Shown one piece after another: positions 1 through 7,558 of a stretch of DNA of 33,871 nt. Numbering within the stretch: the first letter of the stretch is position 1; the number at the start of each line of letters is the position of its first letter. Source of the stretch: a virus; the IMG/VR virus record IMGVR_UViG_3300029922_001249, positions 1 through 33,871 of that record. One strand, written 5' to 3'. Below the pieces are notes generated by a model. That model had not been told where the DNA came from and did no database searches. It saw only the letters and a list, made by a program, of their open reading frames with translations. The translations under genes were made by a program, and so were the position numbers.

Positions 1-2
1 CA

Positions 3-251
3 AAACCCCAAGCCCCTCAACCTATCACAATGGTCGAGCTACAGGCACAACTTGCAGAGGCTCGGCTGGAGATCGTTCAGCTAAAGCAGGCCAATACGGA
101 ATTGCAAATCCAGATTCAGTTGGCGCAGAAGGCGGCGCTCGGGCCATCGCTCGACCAAGTGCGGCAGCAGGCGCAGCAGGCGGTGCAGGACGCACAGCAG
201 GCCGCCAGATCGGCCCGGGCAATGGCGGATGCGGAACATCCCAAGAAGTAA
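3..251 (+). CDS. C-terminal part of a coiled-coil protein (5' end outside the window)
   Basis: The frame is open from base 3 and stops at 251. An ATG at 30 could start a 73-residue protein, but nothing resembling a ribosome binding site precedes it, and the upstream codons give a Pro/Gln-rich linker (KPQAPQPIT). I therefore read it as the end of a longer gene. The visible part is rich in Gln, Ala, Leu and Glu with heptad-like spacing (AQLAEARLEIVQLKQANTEL), so it is probably a coiled coil, and it ends in a charged tail. It is the only rightward gene at this end and probably closes the late, rightward arm. The function is unknown; a virion tail or assembly protein is possible from position only. 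Confidence 0.6.
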   Translation, partial: KPQAPQPITMVELQAQLAEARLEIVQLKQANTELQIQIQLAQKAALGPSLDQVRQQAQQAVQDAQQAARSARAMADAEHPKK

Positions 252-294
252 CGTAGTTGTGTGCACTGCGGTGCCTGAGAAGAACCGGCAAGAG

Positions 295-326
295 AAAGCC
301 CTCCTCAATCTTCCGAGGAGGGCTTT
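295..326. terminator. Bidirectional hairpin terminator between convergent arms
   Basis: A perfect 12-bp stem (AAAGCCCTCCTC, 295-306, pairing with GAGGAGGGCTTT, 315-326) has an 8-nt loop. It sits 44 bases past the rightward stop at 251 and 67 bases past the leftward stop at 393. The stem ends supply TTT runs in both directions, so it can serve both converging transcripts. Confidence 0.85.
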
Positions 327-392
327 CTAGCTTTACAGGAACGTTGATGTAAAATCCAGGATCAATCGGTGGAATATGGCACCTCCTTTCTG

Positions 393-1049
393 CTATTCGG
401 TAGCATTGAGAATGAAGTCAAAAGCTGCAAGCTCCTCGGCGCCTTCGATCTTTACCAAAGCATTCTGCCAGTCCATGTATTTAAACATGAGGCCAGCTTT
501 TGTAGGAATCATGCCGCCAGCATACTGGCCAAAAAGGATACGATCGCCGACTTTGAAAGCAGCTTTAGCTTTGGCCTCGGCACCCATAGAGACTACCACA
601 CCTGTTTGCGGGAGGTTCTTGGAGGTTTTTGGAATAATGATTGTGGCACCAACGCCTTTGCAGTCTGGACAAAGCTCATCCTTCTCGACTGACTTGTAGT
701 CGCCGCCGCATTCAGAACAGGGAATGTCTTTCCTTGCTTCTGATGCTGCTGATCCAAGTGTGTTTGAAATTTGAGCGATCTCTTCTAGAGAGTACTTGCG
801 TCCTGATCTACCGCAAGTTACACACTCACACTGGTGCTTGATACGCTTTCGACCTTTGCAAGTCTTGCATTCATAACCTGTGACAGCGAGGTCAATACTG
901 ACAATAATCCGCTCTCCTAAACCCTCAAAGGTGTAAGGAAATCCAGGAAAAGAAACCTTGTTTGATCCGTCAAGCACAAGATCCTTTACGCTAATCTCAC
1001 CTGCATCGTCAATCTTTTTCAGAAGTTCTGCTTCGCCTTCAAAGGGCAT
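393..1049 (-). CDS. GroES-like co-chaperonin with a DnaJ-type zinc finger inserted in the mobile loop
   Basis: A 218-residue protein, about twice the length of GroES (about 95). Residues 42-53 (EGLGERIIVSID) match the first GroES strand (PLHDRVIVKR type). Residues 135-202 match the rest: ATIIIPKTSK (mobile-loop end), VVVSMG, then VGDRILFGQYAG (165-178 region). Between them, residues 61-134 carry four CxxCxGxG-like motifs: C61-C64, C76-C79, C111-C114 and C127-C130. This is the layout of the DnaJ cysteine-rich domain, where motifs 1+4 and 2+3 each bind a zinc. The hydrophobic triplet I137-I139 falls where GroES has its GroEL-contacting IVL. Residues 1-40 are an extra N-terminal segment. The ATG directly follows the stop of the upstream gene (TAGATG). 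No GroEL is in the window, so the partner would be the host chaperonin. Fold assignment is confident; function is inferred. Confidence 0.85.
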   Translation of the reverse strand: MPFEGEAELLKKIDDAGEISVKDLVLDGSNKVSFPGFPYTFEGLGERIIVSIDLAVTGYECKTCKGRKRIKHQCECVTCGRSGRKYSLEEIAQISNTLGSAASEARKDIPCSECGGDYKSVEKDELCPDCKGVGATIIIPKTSKNLPQTGVVVSMGAEAKAKAAFKVGDRILFGQYAGGMIPTKAGLMFKYMDWQNALVKIEGAEELAAFDFILNATE

Positions 1050-2279
1050 CTACGGTCCTACCTTTCCGTTTTTTGCTGCTGGTGAATAGTACGTTTGCTT
1101 GTTCTGGGTTGTTTGTGTTATGAAACCCATTGTTTCGAGAATGAATAGGATACGATCAAGCGTCTCGCTGGTCATGTGGCGATGCAATGCTCGAAGCATT
1201 TCACGTTTGGATGCACGGCCATACTTTTCGATAAAGTCTTGTACACGTGCAGTGGCTGCTGCATCCATGCTTTCTCCAGCACCACGAAAAAGCTTTCGGA
1301 GAGAAGCTATGATTTTACCGACTTCTGCTATAGCATTGGCCATATCAAAAGCCTCAATCAGCAGGGTATCGCCGCGAGAAGCGGAGAAAATCATGGCAAG
1401 CTTTAAGACGTGTGCTTTCATCCTAGCACGAAAGTTTGCTACGGCCTCAGAATCATCTTGAGATGCGGCAGCGCGGTTCTGCTTTAGGAAGCTTTCAAAC
1501 ATCAGACGTGCCGCAGTATCAACTTTGAACTCACCATTCAGCGAGGCAATAGTTTTGAGGTCGGTTATAAGCTGATCGTATAAAGCTTTCGAGCGAGCAT
1601 TCTTTTTTAGCGGCTCCGGCCATGGAAGATCCTTGCTTGGATTCTCCGCATAGATAAACATGCATCTGCTAGAGAAACCGCCAGTAATAACCATGTGCGC
1701 TTCACGATTGACATTACGCAAAAAGTCAGGTACACTAGCAGCCAATAGACTACAGCACATGTTATCAATAAATACACTGCCTTTGTTTTTAGTTTGGTAA
1801 TCATAAGTTTTCTTGCTCCATGCCTCCTCCAGAAACTCCAACATCCACTCAGAAGCACCGAGCAATACTCGCAGCTCGGTGCTGAAAAGCAGGCAGTTAT
1901 GATCCTTTGCGCCGATCACAAGCTGCATGTTTTTAATTGTCGGTGGCGCTGACCAGCCATCTGCAATGCGTTCGAGAATGCGCTCAGCGGTTATGCGGTC
2001 ACTGAGGGTGTTTACAACCTCGGCGGGCTGAGCATCCTTGATCATATCCTCGATGATATTCATTGCTGTGCCTTTGCCAACCCCAGGCGGGGCAACCAGC
2101 ACTACAAACATGTTCGGATAAAGTGTGTACGTGCCAATCTCGAAATGTACGTTGTTTTTCAGCGCCGCACCAATAAGCGAAAGCGCACTCCAGACAATGA
2201 AATTATCCGGCGTGTCCGTATGCGGAGAGACGCAATCGAAAAATGCTTCGTGGAATGCTTTTCTCAGAACCCTAGCCAC
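1050..2279 (-). CDS. P-loop ATPase, probable replicative helicase/primase-associated (DUF3987-like)
   Basis: A 409-residue protein with a Walker A of GPPGxGKGT form (APPGVGKGT, residues 63-71), a Walker-B-like hydrophobic strand ending in FSTE (CLLFSTEL, about residue 130), and a C-terminal winged-helix-like part (RASKREMLRALHRHM). This resembles the DUF3987 group of phage and plasmid primase-helicase-like ATPases. The start is GTG at 2279, with AAAGG seven bases upstream, 12 bases after the polymerase stop. Next to a family A polymerase it is the best candidate in the window for the fork helicase, but there is no clear DnaB-type signature, so another nucleic-acid ATPase is possible. Confidence 0.7.
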   Translation of the reverse strand: MARVLRKAFHEAFFDCVSPHTDTPDNFIVWSALSLIGAALKNNVHFEIGTYTLYPNMFVVLVAPPGVGKGTAMNIIEDMIKDAQPAEVVNTLSDRITAERILERIADGWSAPPTIKNMQLVIGAKDHNCLLFSTELRVLLGASEWMLEFLEEAWSKKTYDYQTKNKGSVFIDNMCCSLLAASVPDFLRNVNREAHMVITGGFSSRCMFIYAENPSKDLPWPEPLKKNARSKALYDQLITDLKTIASLNGEFKVDTAARLMFESFLKQNRAAASQDDSEAVANFRARMKAHVLKLAMIFSASRGDTLLIEAFDMANAIAEVGKIIASLRKLFRGAGESMDAAATARVQDFIEKYGRASKREMLRALHRHMTSETLDRILFILETMGFITQTTQNKQTYYSPAAKNGKVGP

Positions 2280-2291
2280 AAGATGCCTTTC

Positions 2292-3800
2292 TTACACTAC
2301 TGGAATAAGTACCTGCTTTGGCTCCGCCGCGGCTAGAATATCTCGAAGTTTTTCCATCGCTCGTGCTACTCCTGCTCTGGAGATTTCTTTGATCTTGACT
2401 GTGGTTTGGAAGTCGTAACCGAGTTCCGCTTCGATTGGGATGTTGACTTCGATTCCATTGTGAAACTTAATAGTCCTGTCAAAGGCGGCGTTGGTTCGGA
2501 GAAGATATTTATAGACTGTTTCAGCGTCTGCTCGAATATCTTGGACAATGCTATCATGGCCTTCCTGGACGATAAATCGTTCTTGAATTCCATAGTTACT
2601 TTCGAGTTTGAGGAGAGCAAAACCGGTATTATCACCGACGACTGATTGTGGAATGTAAGCGTATGCTTCCTTGAAGACCGTCGCGTTTGAGTCGTTTGGT
2701 CTGGCATCGAGGAATTGCCTTTCTCGCCCAAAGGGCGTTACAAGCATGTGGGTTTTGGAGATCTGGTCCTTGACGTACTTGTGGAAGACAAGGTCTACTG
2801 ACGGATCATGCTCTGCTACCTTTTTGAGTAATGCTTGACAAGCGACCTCGCTAAAGCTAAAGCCTTCTTGTGCTAGGGCGTCGCTCATACGCCCGGCCTT
2901 CATATCGTAGTTGCTGGCGTGACGAGTTTTTTTACCAAGATACCTCTCCATTGAATCTTTCCACTCCCCCGGAGTTTTCGCAGCGAGCGGAATTCCAAAA
3001 ATAACACTGGCGAGTCTCGTGTGGCGGCCATATACATCTGTATCATCGCGTAGCTCTTTCAAGGCTTGATAATTCTCGCTGAGCGCCGATACTGGCCAGT
3101 CTTCGGCGGAGACTTGATCGACCATTAAAAAGATGTTTCCTGGACGTGCGACAAGGCATCGCCTGTACATTGCTGCTACGTCGCTGTGTTTAGGGAAGTT
3201 CTGAGCGTTATTTCCAAAGCCGAAAGTATGGCGTCTGGATGAACGTCTACCAGTGAGAGTTCCGGCAACGTTGTAGTTAGAGAGAAAGTACGCTTCTCCG
3301 GATCTTTCCAAGAGTCTAGCGCTAAGGTAAGAAGAGTACAACTTTCCGAGTTCTCTAATTTTGAGAATTGCTCTAATAGCAGGATCGCCTCCCGGATAGT
3401 TAAATTGATTTTTAGAGAGCATCTTCTGAAGCGCAAGCTCTCCTGTGCTGTATCCTTGTTCATAATCTCCCTCCGAGTTTTTCTTTGTGATTTTTACTAC
3501 TTCGTAGCCGAGGTTTTTGAGGCCGGTTAGGAGTGCGAACTTTCCTTGAGTAGCATTGATGTTGATTGCACCGCTGGCATTCAAGCCTTTTATAGCTTCG
3601 TCCGGTGCATTCGCCGCGCCGACAAAAACCTTTGTACCCCATTGATTGCTGGCGATTGCTAGTTGCTGTGCAACCTTTGCTTTGACAATGGCTTTAGCTT
3701 CGGCGATCCGTTGGACATTGACGCAGATGCCACGATTACCGACATGGTAATAAGCTGCTTGAAGAGCGTGCTCATAAGATGAGGTTACCTTATCTGTCAC
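2292..3800 (-). CDS. DNA polymerase, family A, polymerase domain only
   Basis: A 502-residue protein with Pol I polymerase motifs: TGRRSS (183-188); motif A with D228 and E233 (VDQVSAED); motif B as R286-xxx-K290-xxx-H294-xxx-Y298 (KKTRHASNYD); motif C with H415-D416 (EGHDS). It should synthesise phage DNA. No 3'-5' exonuclease motifs are present; these lie in the separate gene 4136-5242. Two positions are unusual: the QxE of motif A reads SAE, and the Gly after the motif B tyrosine is Asp (NYDM). The start is GTG at 3800, with GGAGG 4-5 bases upstream, inside the end of the preceding small gene. Confidence 0.92.
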   Translation of the reverse strand: MTDKVTSSYEHALQAAYYHVGNRGICVNVQRIAEAKAIVKAKVAQQLAIASNQWGTKVFVGAANAPDEAIKGLNASGAININATQGKFALLTGLKNLGYEVVKITKKNSEGDYEQGYSTGELALQKMLSKNQFNYPGGDPAIRAILKIRELGKLYSSYLSARLLERSGEAYFLSNYNVAGTLTGRRSSRRHTFGFGNNAQNFPKHSDVAAMYRRCLVARPGNIFLMVDQVSAEDWPVSALSENYQALKELRDDTDVYGRHTRLASVIFGIPLAAKTPGEWKDSMERYLGKKTRHASNYDMKAGRMSDALAQEGFSFSEVACQALLKKVAEHDPSVDLVFHKYVKDQISKTHMLVTPFGRERQFLDARPNDSNATVFKEAYAYIPQSVVGDNTGFALLKLESNYGIQERFIVQEGHDSIVQDIRADAETVYKYLLRTNAAFDRTIKFHNGIEVNIPIEAELGYDFQTTVKIKEISRAGVARAMEKLRDILAAAEPKQVLIPVV

Positions 3801-3969
3801 GTTCCTCCACCTTTGGTGTACTATAATGAAGATCAGGTTTTCTCACGCGAACAGAAAAAATCAAGTCGCCGTTTCTTATATACACATAGTACGCTGCGGC
3901 TGTCTCTGTGCATGATGGGCCTTCTGGGATTAGCTCGCATTCAGCGCGAGCATGGATTGGCTCGCTCAT
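3790..3969 (-). CDS. Small hypothetical protein (59 aa)
   Basis: It starts at ATG 3969, which overlaps the stop of the upstream 53-residue gene as ATGA, with AAGGAG upstream; a longer in-frame start at 4005 lacks this support. The protein (MSEPIHARAECELIPEG...) has two cysteines and a mostly beta-like, charged C-terminus, and overlaps the polymerase start by 11 bases. I do not recognise a family. Its place between the exonuclease and polymerase genes, with overlaps on both sides, shows co-translation with the replication genes. Confidence 0.6.
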   Translation of the reverse strand: MSEPIHARAECELIPEGPSCTETAAAYYVYIRNGDLIFSVRVRKPDLHYSTPKVEERDR

Positions 3970-4127
3970 TGCTTCTCCTTTAACTCCGCTTCGATCTTTG
4001 AGCACTCCGCAATAATGTTGCGGAGTGCTTCCTTGACTTCTGTTAGCATGTGTGTTATTGGAAACTGTGCGATCTTTCCTACGGATTCTCGAATTGAGAC
4101 AAGAGAGACCTCTACTTGGTTGTTCAT
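3966..4127 (-). CDS. Small hypothetical helical protein (53 aa)
   Basis: ATG at 4127 follows AGGAG at five-base spacing and lies eight bases after the exonuclease gene stop. The reading frame ends at 3966 in an ATGA overlap with the next gene. The product (MNNQVEVSLVSIRESVGKIA..., ending EAELKEKQ) looks helical and amphipathic, possibly a short coiled coil. It fills what would otherwise be a gap in a tightly packed operon, which supports it being real. The function is unknown. Confidence 0.6.
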   Translation of the reverse strand: MNNQVEVSLVSIRESVGKIAQFPITHMLTEVKEALRNIIAECSKIEAELKEKQ

Positions 4128-4135
4128 ACGTTCTC

Positions 4136-5242
4136 CTACTTCAACTGTGGGCGTTGTTGGAATTCAAGTTCTTGTTGCTCCCAAACCTCATATGTTACGC
4201 AAACATCCAAACAATTGTATCGCCGGAGTTTGTCCATATGCTTTACACTCCATCCATGGCCTTCGTCCTTGTAATAAGGCTCCCGCGTATATTGCCGAGT
4301 CAAAAACTGTAACTTATGCGAAAGCTCTGGCCACAGAATATGGTGTCTTAAAAGTGTGTCTTGTACACGATCCAGCGAGATTTGGAATCCAAGAGCCTCA
4401 AAAAAAAGCGCGTCAAAATTGAAGAAGTTCTGCCCCAGTATGGGCTTTCCTTTAAGCAATAAATCCAACGCTCTCCAAAGAGTCCTATTCTCACTTGGGC
4501 TGTCACGGAATAAGTTGAAGGATATCCCGAAGTCATGGCTGTCAGCAATGCCAACGGTAATCGGGTATCCAGGATGCGGAAGAAAGGCGCTTCCTTTGCG
4601 AGGGTATACTGTTTCAATATCAATTGATAAGAGTGGCGCTTTCCTGAATCGCTCAAAACATGACAGTATTTCGTTAAGCTCAAGATTTCCATAACGCATT
4701 GTCCTTTCTGGAAGCGGCCGCAGCGTACCATGCTTTTGCCAATAGACCAGCTCGTCCTGAAGCTTTTGCAGGTCCACGTACACCGTGACGTTTCGCTCTT
4801 TCCAATCGCCGACACATCTGTCGGGACCGTAAAGTGGCATCATGTAGTGCGGGTATTGGAGAACACCGCATTGCAGCAAGCTACCGGCATACTTCTGTAG
4901 TTGGCCAGGATTTGTCTCAACGGTCTTCGGTGTACGAAGTTCTGGCAAAAACCAACCAGCAACATCGCCAATCACAATAATCAACGGAGGCTTAGAAGCT
5001 GAAAGCTCAGACTCCAAATTTGTATAAGCGTGCAGATCATCAGTGTTAGGAGCACGAGAAGTGAAATACACACTGTAAGGATCAATACCAGCTTCACGAA
5101 GCATCTTGTCAAAAACATGCCCGAGTCCTCCTGACATGAGAGTATCCTTGCCGGTTTTTGGATCGTAGTCAGAGCTATAAGGCTTTGCTAGGATACACCA
5201 GATACGTGCATTGCGATTACCGCGTGGTTTGATGTAAGGCAT
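4136..5242 (-). CDS. UDG-like domain fused to a DnaQ-type 3'-5' exonuclease (polymerase proofreading subunit)
   Basis: In this 368-residue protein, residues about 12-165 resemble the uracil-DNA glycosylase superfamily (SGGLGHVFDKMLREAGID then VYFTSR; IVIGDVAGWFL; late VDLQKL). The catalytic GEAPG-type loop and the HPS/HPA-type motif are not recognisable, so this half is probably inactive and may bind DNA. Residues about 203-355 are a DEDD exonuclease: Exo I D208-I-E210, Exo II around N275-D277 (GQNFFNFD), D295, and Exo III Y342-D346 (YNCLD). SPO1-type polymerases carry UDG-like, exonuclease and polymerase domains in one chain; here the first two are separate from the polymerase at 2292-3800. 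It probably proofreads for that polymerase. Confidence 0.82.
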   Translation of the reverse strand: MPYIKPRGNRNARIWCILAKPYSSDYDPKTGKDTLMSGGLGHVFDKMLREAGIDPYSVYFTSRAPNTDDLHAYTNLESELSASKPPLIIVIGDVAGWFLPELRTPKTVETNPGQLQKYAGSLLQCGVLQYPHYMMPLYGPDRCVGDWKERNVTVYVDLQKLQDELVYWQKHGTLRPLPERTMRYGNLELNEILSCFERFRKAPLLSIDIETVYPRKGSAFLPHPGYPITVGIADSHDFGISFNLFRDSPSENRTLWRALDLLLKGKPILGQNFFNFDALFFEALGFQISLDRVQDTLLRHHILWPELSHKLQFLTRQYTREPYYKDEGHGWSVKHMDKLRRYNCLDVCVTYEVWEQQELEFQQRPQLK

Positions 5243-5448
5243 TAGGCAAGTATCCTATCCTTTATATCACGCAACCAAAACAGCATCTTCACGCTAACCG
5301 GCGCGCCGTCTCTAACACGTGCTATCATATCATACTCGTGCGAACGAAGCTCGTCTTGGTAGTCGTCGAGCATTGTGATTATGCGGAGGGCTTCTTCTCT
5401 ACGCTCGTCGGGGCCAAGTGTAGACTGGCTTAGATCGTTGTAGCTCAT
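5242..5448 (-). CDS. Small hypothetical protein (68 aa)
   Basis: I chose ATG 5448 because it overlaps the upstream stop as ATGA and has AAGGAG 5-6 bases upstream; an upstream in-frame ATG at 5484 lies inside the previous gene. The product (MSYNDLSQSTLGPDERREEA...) is acidic and helical, with a C-terminal WLRDIKDRIL helix. Its stop overlaps the start of the UDG-exonuclease gene. No family is recognised. Confidence 0.65.
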   Translation of the reverse strand: MSYNDLSQSTLGPDERREEALRIITMLDDYQDELRSHEYDMIARVRDGAPVSVKMLFWLRDIKDRILA

Positions 5449-5678
5449 GCTATCTCCTTCGGTGTTCTCTGTACCGCAAGCCACTTATCCAGAATTGCGT
5501 GAAGGCACTTTTGGCCGCAGACACAATCAGCGTCAGAATTGCCATAATCATCTTCGTGAAGCGTGTTAAAAGTACTTAGCAAGACTCCACTATTTCGTAT
5601 GCAGTATGCGTACCAGTGGTTAACTTCTCCTTTGATCGCGCCGCAGACTGCACAAGTGTAAGTGATTTTACTTGGCAT
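5445..5678 (-). CDS. Small probable zinc-binding protein (77 aa)
   Basis: The cysteines are arranged as C9-x2-C12, C26 and then C52-x-C54-x3-C58 with H60, suggesting one or two structural zinc sites. The rest is aromatic-rich (NHWYAYC) and ends in a helix (ILDKWLAVQ). It overlaps the next gene by ATGA and lies 18 bases after the HTH protein gene. The function is unknown. Small zinc proteins in phage early operons are often inhibitors or nucleic-acid binders, but nothing here decides this. Confidence 0.65.
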   Translation of the reverse strand: MPSKITYTCAVCGAIKGEVNHWYAYCIRNSGVLLSTFNTLHEDDYGNSDADCVCGQKCLHAILDKWLAVQRTPKEIA

Positions 5679-5696
5679 ATAAACGACCCCTCCTCT

Positions 5697-5972
5697 TCAG
5701 TTTGGCTTATTTGCTAGTTCGCTGCCTAAGCTCGCTCGCAACATCTTCTCAATCTCTGGATGCCGCACTATGAATATAGCAAGTCTCAAACTAGATTCGA
5801 AACCAAGAACACGATGAATTCTTGTAAATGCCGCATGAACAGCATGTTGACTCATTCTCAAAGTAATGCCTATCGCTTCCCTTGAAAACCCCAAAGCTGT
5901 CAAAGCGGCAACCTGTCTCAGACGCTTTGACAGCATCTCAAAACGCGCTGTTTCTTCCTGTGTCGCTGTCAT
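5697..5972 (-). CDS. LuxR/GerE-like helix-turn-helix DNA-binding protein (91 aa)
   Basis: Residues about 15-60 form a GerE/sigma-region-4-like tetrahelical HTH: AALTALGFSREAIGITL, then MSQHAVHAAFTRIHRVLGF. This is followed by a helical tail (LRLAIFIVRHPEIEKML). I chose ATG 5972 because it overlaps the upstream stop as ATGA and follows GAGGAGG. There is no sensor domain, so it is probably a small transcription regulator of phage or host genes. It lies within the replication operon. Confidence 0.7.
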   Translation of the reverse strand: MTATQEETARFEMLSKRLRQVAALTALGFSREAIGITLRMSQHAVHAAFTRIHRVLGFESSLRLAIFIVRHPEIEKMLRASLGSELANKPN

Positions 5973-6163
5973 TGAAATACCTCCTCTCCGTTTTGATTTT
6001 GTAGAGGCTGGACCCAGCAAAAGAGTTTATACTCCTCAAAGTGCTCTGCGCAAGCATCTACAAAATCAAAAGGACGATCGTTGGAAAAGTGCAAGCGGTG
6101 GAGAGCTTCATTCTCACACCGCTTGCCAGATACATCAGTGAAGGTACAGCGCCATCGTGCCAC
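5969..6163 (-). CDS. Small probable zinc-binding protein (64 aa, GTG start)
   Basis: The GTG at 6163 has AAGGAG seven bases upstream. The product has C6, C16, H22/H25, C38 and H41 in a CTFTDVSGKRCENEA... context. This resembles small treble-clef-like proteins that read as C-x9-C...C-x2-H, similar in pattern to the 7559-7903 product. It overlaps the HTH gene by ATGA. No specific family or function is recognised. Confidence 0.6.
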   Translation of the reverse strand: MARWRCTFTDVSGKRCENEALHRLHFSNDRPFDFVDACAEHFEEYKLFCWVQPLQNQNGEEVFQ

Positions 6164-6178
6164 GATGGACTCCTTGAA

Positions 6179-6679
6179 CTAGTTCTTGATCAGATTGGTA
6201 CTGTGCTTCTCAGTGCATCCCGCAACAGCACACTTGAACTGCCGCACATCATTAGACTTCTTGCCGTTGTACTCGCGGGTCGCAAGCTCTGCTTCAAGTG
6301 TCTTGTTGAGCAACGGTCCCTGATACTTCCACTGCGAAGGATCATCCGGGTTAGTGTCGCTGCCTTCGAACACGCCGGGAATGGTGAGGTTCTCCTTCTC
6401 GGTGCCGGCAAACTCATCCTGTACAACTTCCATCTGCAAGCCGGTAGCATGAATGAAGTCCGCCCACATCCAAGCCATCTTGGTGTTAAGGCCAACGAAT
6501 ACTCGCTTGCCGTCGTGATCAGTGCCGCCGATGATCGCAAGCTCGGCATTGAGTGAGACGGACTCGCCGTTCTTTGCAGCGCGTGGACGAAAGCCCTTGA
6601 TCTGCAAAGTGTACCAGCCATCAGGTGCTGGTGTTGAACCGGAAAACTCTTCTCTGCTGAAGTTCATTTGGAATGGCAT
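6179..6679 (-). CDS. Probable ssDNA-binding / recombination-associated protein (DUF669-like)
   Basis: A 166-residue protein with a beta-rich core: DGWYTLQIKGFRPRAAKNG, then SLNAELAIIGG, DGKRVFVGLN and an AWMWADFIHATGL helix. It resembles phage OB-like DUF669 proteins that are found next to Sak4/AAA_24 ATPases. The C-terminal part (from about 130) is basic and Lys-rich rather than the acidic tail of classic SSB. It has an AAAGGAG ribosome binding site and lies 42 bases downstream of the Sak4-like gene. The likely role is coating single strands in replication or annealing; the assignment rests mainly on context and overall pattern. Confidence 0.6.
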   Translation of the reverse strand: MPFQMNFSREEFSGSTPAPDGWYTLQIKGFRPRAAKNGESVSLNAELAIIGGTDHDGKRVFVGLNTKMAWMWADFIHATGLQMEVVQDEFAGTEKENLTIPGVFEGSDTNPDDPSQWKYQGPLLNKTLEAELATREYNGKKSNDVRQFKCAVAGCTEKHSTNLIKN

Positions 6680-6721
6680 TTGAACTGCTCCTTTGTTTGT
6701 GTTTGTGCGGCAGCGCCGCTG

Positions 6722-7531
6722 TTAAGCTTTTACAAGCGCGTTCTTAGCTAACGCTGCTCGCCTTTGACGGTGTTTTTCAATCATCGCCATAATGTCTGGT
6801 TCTTCGGTAGCATCAAGCATCATAGTTGTAGAAGCCATTACATCGTTTGATGGCCTACATGTCACTGTGTAGGTTATCTGATTTGGCCTCAGTGCGTTGA
6901 CTGTGATACGATAAACTTCGTTGAACAAGCTGAGACAGTTTGCAAGATACTGCGGATTGACTGTTACCTGTCCAGTATAAGCTGTCTTTTCTGATGTAGA
7001 CTCTGCGGCATCTTTTTCATCTCTCTCGTGAAAGACAAAAATGAGATTAACACCAAGGCCGGTTAGCTCGGAAACCAGATACTCAACGTAGCGTTGGATA
7101 CTAACGACAACATCCCAATCCTTTCCTTTGTAGACTGTTGTTGAGTTTCCGACTTTGATACCTTTGAAAAGCCCCGGAGACTGCCGACGAATCTCATCCT
7201 CAAGCGCTCGTACCATAAAGGTAACAGAATCAAAAACTATCGTCGCCGGAAGCGGAACCTTTTTTATCTTGTTTGCTTTCATGACAGATAAATCAGATTC
7301 CACGTCTAGCATTGTTGGATTGGACAGCACCAGCAAATTCGGCTTGCCTTCCAGCGACTCGGCACGATCATCGAAGTCATAGTATCTGATCGGACCGGGA
7401 GCAGTGGATGCAAGCCAGGATTTGCCACTTTTTGGACGCCCCATGATTGCTATCTTGAGACGCTCCGAGGCTACGATCGTCTCGGAGCGTATTCCTTTCA
7501 TATTAGCGAAAGGATTTGGTGTAGTGGACAT
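6722..7531 (-). CDS. Sak4-like RecA-fold ATPase (phage nucleotide-binding AAA_24 type)
   Basis: A 269-residue protein. Walker A is G31-S38 (GRPKSGKS), followed by the AAA_24 signature PIRYYDFDD, and Walker B is in PATIVFDSV (about 93-101). A strand ending in FVFHERDEKDA follows. This set is typical of phage AAA_24/Sak4 proteins, RecA-core single-strand annealing ATPases that work with a phage SSB and an exonuclease. Here an SSB-like gene is downstream and a RecB-like nuclease upstream. AAGGAG lies six bases before the ATG. The exact activity (annealing or recombination mediator) is inferred. Confidence 0.82.
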   Translation of the reverse strand: MSTTPNPFANMKGIRSETIVASERLKIAIMGRPKSGKSWLASTAPGPIRYYDFDDRAESLEGKPNLLVLSNPTMLDVESDLSVMKANKIKKVPLPATIVFDSVTFMVRALEDEIRRQSPGLFKGIKVGNSTTVYKGKDWDVVVSIQRYVEYLVSELTGLGVNLIFVFHERDEKDAAESTSEKTAYTGQVTVNPQYLANCLSLFNEVYRITVNALRPNQITYTVTCRPSNDVMASTTMMLDATEEPDIMAMIEKHRQRRAALAKNALVKA

Positions 7532-7558
7532 TTCCTGCTCCTTGGAGAGTTACTTCTT

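Noticed and set aside
369-1461. Plus-strand frames within 369-699 and 1099-1461
   Set aside because: They are antisense to the co-chaperonin and ATPase genes, whose motifs are clear, and have no start signals.
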